Assembly: GCA_016721725.1 (NCBI GenBank)
Contig: JADKHN010000001.1
Coordinates: 806,001-870,000, forward strand
Direction: 5' to 3'
DNA from: Chitinophagaceae bacterium
Lineage (GTDB): Bacteria; Bacteroidota; Bacteroidia; Chitinophagales; Chitinophagaceae
DNA length: 64,000 nucleotides
A program made the position numbers and the translations under genes. Below, piece by piece: positions 30,863 through 39,431 of this stretch (position 1 is the first letter of the stretch; each line of letters begins with the position of its first letter). Below the pieces are notes generated by a model that was not told the origin of the DNA, made no database searches, and saw only the letters and a list, made by a program, of their open reading frames with translations.

Positions 30863-33800
30863 ATGAATAAGTTGATTCCTTTGGCGGCAGCTATTGCCCT
30901 ATTCCCTTTATCACAAAGGGAAGCCGGTTCCGATCTGAATTTTTCCTTTTTCAGGACCGGACCCGTAAAGCCATTCCCCTATAAGAACCCGATTACCTCC
31001 GACCCATTTGCTCCCGAAAAAAAGATTGCCGAGCCCTGGAGCCCCGGCTGGATGGCCCAGGCACAGGAAAACATCCGCAAAAGTGAGTATCATTTTAAAT
31101 GGGAAGAAAAACTGAATGCTTACTGTTCGCCCAACCGTAAAAACAATCTTCGTTTTTTTTACACAGAAAAAGGGTTTACAGTTGAACCCCGCACAACCAA
31201 AATACCCATCGGAGAATTTGATCCGCTGAAAAGGCCTGATGAGATAAAATATAAAAACATCCCCAACTGGAAAATAAGATTCAACCTCGATAAAAAGCAG
31301 GCCACCAATGGTAAATGGCAAATAGTAAATAACAAAGCCGAGTACGTTACCGATAATATAACAGTTCAATACATCAACAACGATGAAGGCATGCGGCAGA
31401 ATTTTATTGTGAGTGCTCCTTTATCAAACGATTATGAACTGAAAATAAATTTTAGCATTAAAACAAAACTGAAAACTTATCTGCATGGCAACCAGTTACA
31501 GTTCTTTCACAAAAAGACAAATGTGCTCAATTATGGGCAGTTAAAGGTTTGGGATGCGGATGGCAAATCTTTAGAAGCCTCTATCCAGAAAAACAAGAAA
31601 AATAAATTTTACATAAAAGTAAATATAAAAGATGCGGTTTATCCAATTACTGTTGATCCGCTAAGCAACACCCCAAATAGTTTACTTGATGATGCTAACC
31701 AGGCTGGTGCATTTTTGGGGCAATCTGTTTCATCTGCCGGAGATGTGAATGGCGATGGATACAGCGATGTTATTGTTGGTGCCCTTATTATGATGACGGG
31801 GCAAATTCTGCTGAAGGCCGTGCTTTTGTTTATCATGGCTCGGCAACAGGCTTGGCGGCAAGTCCTGCAAATACCCCCGATGATGCTAACCAGGCCGGTG
31901 CAATTTTTGGGGTTTCGGTCAGTTCCGCAGGAGATGTAAATGGAGATGGGTACAGTGATTTGATCGTAGGTTCATCGGGTTATGATGATGGTGCAAATAC
32001 CGATGAAGGCCGGGCATTTGTTTATCATGGCTCCGCCGCTGGTTTATCCGCTACACCCAATAGCACCCCAGATGATGCTAACCAGGCCGGTGCAATTTTT
32101 GGGGTTTCGGTCAGTTGCGCAGGAGATGTAAATGGAGATGGGTACAGTGATTTGATCGTAGGTTCATCGGGTTATGATGATGGTGCAAATACCGATGAAG
32201 GCCGTGCATTTGTTTATCATGGCTCCGCCGCTGGTTTATCCGCTACACCCAATAGCACCCCAGATGATGCTGACCAGGCAGGTGCAACTTTTGGCTCTGG
32301 CGTAGCTGGTGCTGGTGATGTAAACGGTGATGGATACAGTGATGTAATTATTGGGGCACGTTTTTTACGATGATGGGGCTAATACAGCCGAAGGCAGGGC
32401 ATTTTGTTTATCATGGCTCCGTCGCTGGTTTATCCGCCACACCCAATAGCACCCCAGATGATGCTGACAAGGTAACCGCACATTTTGGCTCTAGCGTAGC
32501 TAGTGCAGGCGATGTAAATGGCGATGGATATAGTGATGTAATTATTGGAGCAGCTTTATACGATGACGGGGTTAATACAGCCGAAGGCAGGGCCTTCGTG
32601 TACCATGGCTCCGCAACTGGTTTATCGGCCACACCTAATAGCACCCCAGATGATGCTGACCAGTTAGGAGCAGCTTTTGGCGCTGGCGTAGCTGGTGCAG
32701 GTGATGTAAATGGCGATGGATATAGCGATGTAATTATTGGAGCACCTGCATTCGATGATGGGGCTAATTCTGCTGAAGGCCAGGCTTTGTTTATCATGGC
32801 CCTCCACTGGCTTATCGGCCAGTCCTAACAACACACCTGATGATGCGGATCAGATAGGTGCACAATTTGGCATTAGCGTAGCCTCTGCAGGGGATGTAAA
32901 TGGTGATGGATATAGCGATGTAATTATTGGGGCATATCAATACGACGATGGAGTTAATGCCCATGAAGGCCGGGCCTTTGTTTACCACGGCTCCCCAACC
33001 GGCCTCTCTGTTTCTCCCACCAACAACCTTGATGCCGGCAACCAGGCTGGTGCAAATTTTGGTTATTCTGTTGCGCTTGCCGGCGATGTAAATGCAGACG
33101 GATACAGCGATGTGATCATCGGCGCTCATCAGTTCGATGATGGTGCCAATACTGCTGAAGGTCAGGCATTTGTTTATCATGGATCAGTAACCGGTTTATC
33201 CGCCACGCCCAACAGTACCTCGATGATGCCGACCAGGCCGGCGCACAATTCGGATTCAGTGTTTCCACCGCAGGGGATGTAAATGGAGATGGTTACAGTG
33301 ATGTGGTGATCGGTGCGCCTTTATTCAACGATGGCGCCAATACGGATGAAGGAAGGGCTTTTGTTTACCATGGCTGCGCCGCCGGGTTATCGGCCTCACC
33401 CAACAATCTCCCTGATGATGCCAACCAGGCCGGCGCCAGCTTTGGATATAGCGTTGCCGGTGCAGGAGACGTCAACAGCAACGGTTACAGCGATCTGATC
33501 ATCGGCGCTCCTTATTACGATGATAGCGGCAATGCCGATGAGGGCCGGGCCTTTCTTTATTTTGGGGTGTCATCCGGGTTGCAGGCAAGTCCGGTTAGCA
33601 TAGTCGATGACGCCAACCAGGCAGGCGCTTACCTTGGATGCAGCGTTGCTACCGCCGGGGATGCAAATGCCGATGGAAAAAGCGATGTGATCATCGGGGC
33701 TTATGGTTATGATGACGGCGGCAATACGGATGAAGGCCGGGCTTTTGTATATCATGGATCAGGAACAGGATTGCCCGCAAGTCCTTCCAGTACGCCCGAC

Positions 33801-35289
33801 GATGCCAACCAGGCAGGCGCCAATTTTGGTTACAGTGTTGCCTGTGCGGGTGATGTAAATGGTGACGGGGATAACGAGGTGCTCATTGGGGCTCCCGAAT
33901 ACGATGATGGGGCCAATACAGCAGAGGGACAGGGCTTATACGTTTATCATGGCTCGGGACTGGTTTATCGGCTACGCCCAACAGCACGTCGATGATTGCA
34001 ACCAGGCCTGCGCAAGGTTTGGTATAACGTAGCCAGACGCTGGAGACGTTAATGGAGACGGATACAGCGATGTAGTGGTCGGGCGCCTTATTATGATGAT
34101 GGCGCCAATACCGAAGAAGGCAGGGCTTTTATTTACCAGGGTTCCTCAGCGGGATTACCAACCGCACCCAATACAACTTTAGATGATGCCAACCAGGCGG
34201 GTGCAAGATTCGGCATCAGCGTGAGTACAGCAGGAGATGTTAATGGAGATGGATACAGTGACGTATCTATTGGGGCTTATCTTTACAATGATGGGGCAAA
34301 TGCCGATGAAGGACGGTCCTTTTTATATAATGGAAATGAATTTACTGCTAACAAACGAAACAACTTACGCCTCTATAACACCAATCTCACCACCCCCATC
34401 AACAGCAGCAATTTTATCATCGCCAATTTTGGTGCAGGATTGTTTGCCAAATCATTCCTCGGCCGCGCCAAAGGCAAGCTGGTCTGGGAAAGCCGCATCA
34501 ACTACAACTCCTGGAGCGGGACGCCCATCACCAACAGCGTTTCCTTCACTGCCCAACAGGCGGCCTATTCCGACCTGGGCATCGCAGGATTCGAACTCAA
34601 AAATCTCATTACTAAAATCCTGGGACTAGCCGTTATACCAAACTCAGGGCCAGGGTCAAATATCGTCCTTGACCGCCATCACCGGGCAGGTCTATTCGTC
34701 CTGGCGTTATGTATCCAGTATCATTGATGCCAATAACCTCGGCGTGCTGCCCATCGAACTGGTCTCTTTCAACGCCGCCTGGATGCAAAAGGGCAGATCC
34801 GCCAAACTGGAATTCAAAACGGATAAGGAATCAGGCATCTGTTGCTTCGATATCGAAAAGAGTTTGGATGGATTTAATTTCACCTCCATCGGTTCTTTGC
34901 CGGCTAAGAATATTTCCGGCATTCAGTCCTACCTGTTCACCGACAACAACGCATCAAACAACAAACAGTTCTACCGCATCAAAATAAAAGGCATCAGCGG
35001 ACAGGTCGAGTACAGCAATATCCAGCAACTGCAGAATAATGGCTCAACCGAGATCCTCGTCTTCCCCAATCCCACCACCGATATCCTTCATTTGTCACTC
35101 AACGGATCCTACAGCAGGATGGAGGTACAGGTCATCAATGCCGCTGGGCAAACGGTCATACAGATGATCAGCCTGCCGGTATCCAATCAGTCCTTACGCA
35201 TCCCTCTCAATAACCTGCCCCCCGGCCGTTACTGGCTCAGGCTGCAGGGCGGTGGCGAGAAACAGGTACTGCAGTTTGTGAAGGAGTAA
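30863..35289 (+). pseudogene. FG-GAP array copy F, heavily frameshifted
   Basis: Signal peptide, N-terminal domain, 14 recognisable FG-GAP repeats, bridge, fibronectin-like domain and T9SS tail are all present in order, but the frame is broken at many points. Breaks I can place by comparison with sister copies are: about 31783 (one base lost), the T6 run at 32361-32366 (one gained), 32402-32405 (one gained), 32786-32788 (one lost), about 32800 (one lost), about 33218 (one lost), a cluster between 33930 and 34100 with an in-frame stop, about 34620 (one lost) and about 34671 (one lost). As it stands no exported full-length product is possible. Blades 8 and 10-12 match the same blades of copy D. 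The last roughly 140 bp are identical to copy E. It could be a decayed gene used as a sequence reservoir, or a poorly polished stretch of assembly. Confidence 0.85.
31879..32262 (+). repeat. Two near-identical tandem 192-bp blades in copy F
   Basis: The 192-bp unit at 31879-32070 (one blade, 64 codons, starting GATGATGCTAACCAGGCC) is repeated at 32071-32262 with only a few differences, for example SSAGD against SCAGD. Elsewhere in the array neighbouring blades differ much more. This points to a recent unequal crossover or copy of one blade. Confidence 0.85.
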
Positions 35290-35433
35290 TGGATTTTTAA
35301 CCTTCGGCCCTATCGGTTTAGAGTATAATCAATTGGTTCCTGTCCGGCTTTTAGCCTTACTTTCCGGTTGGTGTGTACACCACCTAGGGTATCAAATCTC
35401 CAAATCGGCCCATCTTCAAATCCCTATTTATTC

Positions 35434-35464
35434 TTTGCCGTCCCCCCTTAAACTTATAATTTTG
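35434..35464 (+). promoter_or_regulatory. Consensus Bacteroidota promoter of the aminotransferase gene
   Basis: TTTG at 35434-35437, exactly 19 bp of spacer, then TAATTTTG at 35457-35464. Both boxes and the spacing match the known Bacteroidota sigma-ABfr consensus TTTG-N19-TAnnTTTG. The start codon follows 17 bp later. Confidence 0.75.
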
Positions 35465-35481
35465 CAGGTAATTCCCCGCTT

Positions 35482-36747
35482 ATGAGTACCGTCAAGCTGA
35501 GTCACCTCGCCGAAACCCTTCATGGTTCAGAAATCGTCCGGCTCGGCGCCACCATCAAAGAGCTGATCAGGCAGGGCAATCACATTTACAATTTCACCAT
35601 CGGCGACTTCGATTCGGCCATCTTTCCCATCCCTGCCGAGCTTGAAGAGGAGATCATCAGCGCCTATCAAAACGGCTACACGACATACCCCGCCGCCGAA
35701 GGGATCCTTGAACTGAGGAACGCGGTATCCGCCTTCATTGCTTCCCGTCAGGGTTTGCACTACGGACCTTCGGAGATACTCATCGCGGCGGGTGGAAGGC
35801 CCCTGATCTATTCCCTCTACCGCGCCATCGTGGACAAGGGTGACAAAGTGATCTACCCCGCACCCAGCTGGAACAATAACCATTACGTCCATTTCACGGA
35901 GGGTCAGCATGTGACCATTGAGGCGGGACACGAAAATAATTTTATGCTGACGGCGGAGCAGATCAAACCGCATATATCCGGTGCTTCCCTGATCTCCCTT
36001 TGTTCTCCCCTCAACCCGACCGGTACCACATTCAGCAAGGATGAACTGGGTGCCATCTGCGACCTGATCTTGGAAGAGAACGGCAAAAGGGCGGAGGGCG
36101 CAAAGAAACTCTACCTGATGTATGACCAGATCTACTGGACCCTTACTTTCGGCGATACCGTTCATTACGATCCGGTGAGCCTGCGGCCCGCCATGCGGGA
36201 TTATACCATTTTCATCGACGGCATCAGCAAGGCTTTCGCCGCCACCGGCGTCAGGGTGGGCTGGGCGCTGGGCCCCTCAGAAGTACTGGCCAAGATGAGG
36301 TCCATCAACAGCCATGTCGGCGCATGGGCTCCGATGGCTGAACAGAAAGCCGTATCCAACTACCTCTTACGAACAGACGAGATCGATCGCTACTTCCTAC
36401 GGTTCAAATCAGAGGTTCACGAACGCCTGCAAAGAATATCAGACGGATTTTTGCAATTGAAAAAAGAAGGGTTCGCGGTGGATGCCATCGCCCCGCAGGC
36501 GGCCATCTACCTGACGATACAGATCGATTACGCGGGAAAGAAAACGGCCGATGGAAAATTGCTGGCCAGCCAGGCTGATGTCACTTCTTATTTACTCTCC
36601 GAGGCTAAACTCGCCATCGTACCCTTCTATGCCTTCGGCGCTTCCACCAACAGCAGCTGGTACCGGCTGAGCGTGGGCACCTGCAAAAAAGAAGAGATCG
36701 ATGAGATGCTGGGGATGCTGAAAGCCGCGTTGCAAAAATTAAGTTGA
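35482..36747 (+). CDS. Pyridoxal-phosphate aminotransferase, class I/II (aspartate aminotransferase family)
   Basis: This is a 421-residue fold-type I aminotransferase. The PLP-binding lysine is in GISKAFAATGVRVGW (Lys about residue 250). The conserved Asn of SPLNPTGTTFS lies near residue 177, the Tyr/Asp pair in LYLMYDQIYW near residue 213, and the substrate-carboxylate Arg in the C-terminal WYRLSVGT segment. It would move an amino group between an amino acid and a 2-oxo acid in the cytoplasm, but the exact substrate cannot be read from the sequence. It is a single-gene unit with its own strong consensus promoter; the next gene on the right points the other way. Confidence 0.9.
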   Translation: MSTVKLSHLAETLHGSEIVRLGATIKELIRQGNHIYNFTIGDFDSAIFPIPAELEEEIISAYQNGYTTYPAAEGILELRNAVSAFIASRQGLHYGPSEILIAAGGRPLIYSLYRAIVDKGDKVIYPAPSWNNNHYVHFTEGQHVTIEAGHENNFMLTAEQIKPHISGASLISLCSPLNPTGTTFSKDELGAICDLILEENGKRAEGAKKLYLMYDQIYWTLTFGDTVHYDPVSLRPAMRDYTIFIDGISKAFAATGVRVGWALGPSEVLAKMRSINSHVGAWAPMAEQKAVSNYLLRTDEIDRYFLRFKSEVHERLQRISDGFLQLKKEGFAVDAIAPQAAIYLTIQIDYAGKKTADGKLLASQADVTSYLLSEAKLAIVPFYAFGASTNSSWYRLSVGTCKKEEIDEMLGMLKAALQKLS

Positions 36748-36842
36748 TCTGCCCTTCGATTATTCAGACTTTTCAAATCGGGTATCCTGTTACGGAGTTA
36801 TTTGATCCGTCAGCGTAATCATTCAATCCAAAAAATCAGCGC

Positions 36843-37091
36843 TTAATTGCGGCAGTTCAAAAAAACAAAAGGCTTTAATTGTTTATAGCGAAGGATCTTG
36901 CGTAAGACGGGTTTTTTATGAATGACCCGGAACCGGTTGAGGTCGATCAGTTCATGGACGATCGCCAGGTTCTCCATTCTTTCTACGGTAAATAACATTT
37001 CGTGAAGTCGTTCCACTTCTAATTCAACGGCCCCCGGGGACATTCGCTCCTGGTTGAATAAGATCAGCAGATCACGATTGGAATGGTTCAT
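36843..37091 (-). CDS. Small protein of unknown function
   Basis: This is 82 residues from the ATG at 37091; a GTG at 37109 would add six residues. It is rich in charged residues and Leu/Ile with a probable helical middle (VELEVERLHEMLFTVERMENL) and a basic end. No signal peptide, cysteine motif or known domain was recognised. It lies downstream of a tiny lipoprotein gene on the same strand, 28 bp from the ATG (10 bp from the GTG), so the two may be cotranscribed. Support comes only from length and position. Confidence 0.45.
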   Translation of the reverse strand: MNHSNRDLLILFNQERMSPGAVELEVERLHEMLFTVERMENLAIVHELIDLNRFRVIHKKPVLRKILRYKQLKPFVFLNCRN

Positions 37092-37119
37092 CAGGTAAAG
37101 CGGGTTCACCCGTTGCCGG

Positions 37120-37245
37120 TCAATATCCGATCAGGCCACTTTTACTGGGACATCCGCACTGGCTTTTCTTGGAAGAAGAGCAGCCGGCAGCCACCAGGCT
37201 GATGACGATCGTAAGCAACAATGATATTTTAATGAGTCTTTGCAT
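37120..37245 (-). CDS. Tiny lipoprotein (41 residues)
   Basis: Reading the - strand from the ATG at 37245 gives MQRLIKISLLLTIVISLVAA followed by GC. This is a complete lipoprotein signal peptide with lipobox VAAGC (Cys at residue 22). The mature part is only 20 residues: Ser/Lys-rich and holding a CGC motif, ending LIGY before the TGA at 37120. The processed peptide would be tethered to a membrane by lipid. No family is known to me. It is too short for most gene callers. The start is well supported because the hydrophobic segment begins right after it. Confidence 0.65.
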   Translation of the reverse strand: MQRLIKISLLLTIVISLVAAGCSSSKKSQCGCPSKSGLIGY

Positions 37246-37299
37246 AATTACAGGTTAGCAAATTAAACTATTTTCACAAATAATTATTGCCTTCCACAC

Positions 37300-38412
37300 T
37301 TGAAAGCGGAAAACTTTAACACAACGGAGCGCCGGCCAAAAGTGCTGGTAGCCCCTCTCGACTGGGGACTCGGGCACGCTACCCGTTGTATACCAATCAT
37401 CCGTGAGTTGTTGGAGCAGGGATGCGAGGTAACGATCGGGTCGGGTCCGGCTGCTCAAAAAATATTACAGGAAGAATTCCCGGATCTCCGTTTTTTACCC
37501 CTTTTGGGTTATAATGTCCATTATAGCCGCTACAGATCTTTTTTACCCCTCGTGTTATTGCTCCAAATACCCAAACTGATTTTCCGGGTTTATTTCGAAA
37601 ATCGCTGGTTGAAAAAAGCGATCGCCACATATGGTTTCAACGCCGTAATCTCCGATAACCGCCCGGGTTTATACCATCCCGGAGTAAAGAGCGTTTACAT
37701 CACACACCAGCTTTGCATTAAAACCGGCAACCGGTTTACCCAATGGCTCGCTCAAAAAATACATTACCGGTTCATTCATCGATTCAGCGAATGCTGGGTG
37801 CCCGATCTCGCAGGCGATCTTAACCTGGCCGGCGATCTTTCTCACCCGCTAATAATGCCCCGGGTTCCGGTGAAATACCTGGGGCCTTTGTCCAGGTTTG
37901 AAAAGAAGGGAGCAGAAAAAAAATACGATCTGGCGATCCTTTTGTCTGGTCCCGAACCACAAAGAACTTTGTTTGAAAACCTCATACTGAAAGAACTGGA
38001 AAACTACAATGGGAAAGCTTGGATCTTAAGGGGGCTGCCGGAACAAAAAACGATTCTCCTCACTACGAATAAACAGGTCGAGATCAGGAATCATTTGCCT
38101 TCCGCTGAATTGAATCAGCTAATTGAATCTTCTGAGTTGGTTATATGCCGGAGTGGTTACTCTTCTGTCATGGACCTGGTGAAACTGCAACAGCGTGCTG
38201 TACTGGTACCCACGCCGGGCCAGACCGAACAGGAATACCTGGGCGAATACCTTATGTCTAAAAAAATGTTTTATGGCCTGTGCCAGGAAGATTTTTCATT
38301 GAACCGGGTGATGGATCAGGCCGGAACTTTTACTGGCGGCCCGCCTGAAATCATTTCGAAAGACCTCAAGGCTGTTGTACGCAGTTTTATAGATGGATTG
38401 AAAAAAGGTTAG
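37300..38412 (+). CDS. Glycosyltransferase, MurG/GT28-like GT-B fold
   Basis: This is a 370-residue protein from a TTG start at 37300; no ATG is available near the N-terminus, and a GTG at 37339 is an alternative. The N-terminal motif APLDWGLGHATRCIPI matches the GT-B sugar-acceptor loop (GxGHxxR). The C-terminal half has SELVICRSGYSSVMDLVKLQ and VPTPGQTEQEYLGEYL, the nucleotide-sugar site of the MurG/GT28 group. A hydrophobic stretch near residues 85-100 may touch the membrane. It should transfer a sugar from a nucleotide-sugar to a lipid or polysaccharide acceptor; donor and acceptor are unknown. It stands divergent from the tiny lipoprotein gene and convergent with the next gene. Confidence 0.8.
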   Translation: MKAENFNTTERRPKVLVAPLDWGLGHATRCIPIIRELLEQGCEVTIGSGPAAQKILQEEFPDLRFLPLLGYNVHYSRYRSFLPLVLLLQIPKLIFRVYFENRWLKKAIATYGFNAVISDNRPGLYHPGVKSVYITHQLCIKTGNRFTQWLAQKIHYRFIHRFSECWVPDLAGDLNLAGDLSHPLIMPRVPVKYLGPLSRFEKKGAEKKYDLAILLSGPEPQRTLFENLILKELENYNGKAWILRGLPEQKTILLTTNKQVEIRNHLPSAELNQLIESSELVICRSGYSSVMDLVKLQQRAVLVPTPGQTEQEYLGEYLMSKKMFYGLCQEDFSLNRVMDQAGTFTGGPPEIISKDLKAVVRSFIDGLKKG

Positions 38413-38469
38413 GTTTTCGTTCGTCAACATTGCGGACCTTATTTTGTAAACAGTCCGATTCTCTGGTTA

Positions 38470-39426
38470 TTACTGCAATTTTAACTTTTGCGTGGTGCCA
38501 TCCGCTTTTACCAGCCAGCATTCCCTGAAATTCTCGTTGTTCACTTCGCCATCAACGATATATGATTTCATATCGGAGGCGGGAAATATTCGGAATGTTT
38601 TCAGCCGTTTTTGTAACTCCAGGGGCAATACCAGCTCTCCTTCCTTATTGCCTTTGTTTACCGAATAGATAAAAATACTGTAAGGCGTCGCTTCAATATC
38701 CGTTACTGCGATCTGGCTTTCATCCATGCTGAATGCAATGTGAAAAGACTGGTAGTTTTTTCCTGGCTTTTGGGTAATATTCCATAACTCTTTATTTTTC
38801 TCCAGGCTTACCATTACACCATAATTATACAGAAACGCATATTTGCCGCTGGGGGATATCAGGGGGTCAAACAAATACTGATATTCAAGCCCCTTACGCT
38901 TCAATACCTTTTTCATATTGGTATAATTGGGTCCGGTGCCTTTAAAGTCGGGGGAACTTAAGTGCAGCACATTATACAGGGTGGTTTCGCCAGCTACCTC
39001 TTCTTTAAACAGGGTGATTTTATTGTCTACGTCAAAAAATGTTTTACCTGTTCCCGCATAGTCAATTTTTACCCCGAAACCGGTAAAATATTCAGGCCCG
39101 TATTTTACCGAATAGGAGTCCTCGCTTCCGTCATATGAATTCATCCTGCTCTTGCTTATCGAAATATCGCGTTTTTTCCAATCTACATCCTGAATTTTAT
39201 AACGCAGCATTTTGCTGGCGTAGCCGAAAGCGCCCGGTTTATCATTATAAACCAGTTCGCCGTCGCCTATGCGCCATAGCTTAATTGTATCATTATTAAA
39301 ATGCACCGCCACCACCTCTCCTTTGGCATCAGCATAGCCTTTATAAGACCAGTAGCCGCTGTATTGGGCAAATAGCGAATTGGAAAAAAGTGACAGTAGA
39401 ATAGCAAGCAGGGTTGTTGTTCTCAT
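38470..39426 (-). CDS. Exported protein of unknown function
   Basis: This is 318 residues with a signal peptide of about 20 residues (MRTTTLLAILLSLFSNSLFA, then QYSGYW). The mature part is rich in Tyr, Lys and Asp and alternates short strands, so it is probably all-beta. Segments such as FDPLISPSGKYAFLYNYG and FSMDESQIAVTD resemble WD40/TolB-type propeller strands. No T9SS tail or lipobox was seen. It begins 5 bp after the stop codon of the TPR gene upstream, so the two almost certainly form one operon. I do not recognise the family. Confidence 0.8.
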   Translation of the reverse strand: MRTTTLLAILLSLFSNSLFAQYSGYWSYKGYADAKGEVVAVHFNNDTIKLWRIGDGELVYNDKPGAFGYASKMLRYKIQDVDWKKRDISISKSRMNSYDGSEDSYSVKYGPEYFTGFGVKIDYAGTGKTFFDVDNKITLFKEEVAGETTLYNVLHLSSPDFKGTGPNYTNMKKVLKRKGLEYQYLFDPLISPSGKYAFLYNYGVMVSLEKNKELWNITQKPGKNYQSFHIAFSMDESQIAVTDIEATPYSIFIYSVNKGNKEGELVLPLELQKRLKTFRIFPASDMKSYIVDGEVNNENFRECWLVKADGTTQKLKLQ

Positions 39427-39431
39427 TTATT

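Noticed and set aside
5130..34335. Regular repeats considered as a CRISPR or minisatellite
   Set aside because: The 192-bp unit is coding, keeps frame and encodes FG-GAP blades; no short identical repeats with unique spacers.
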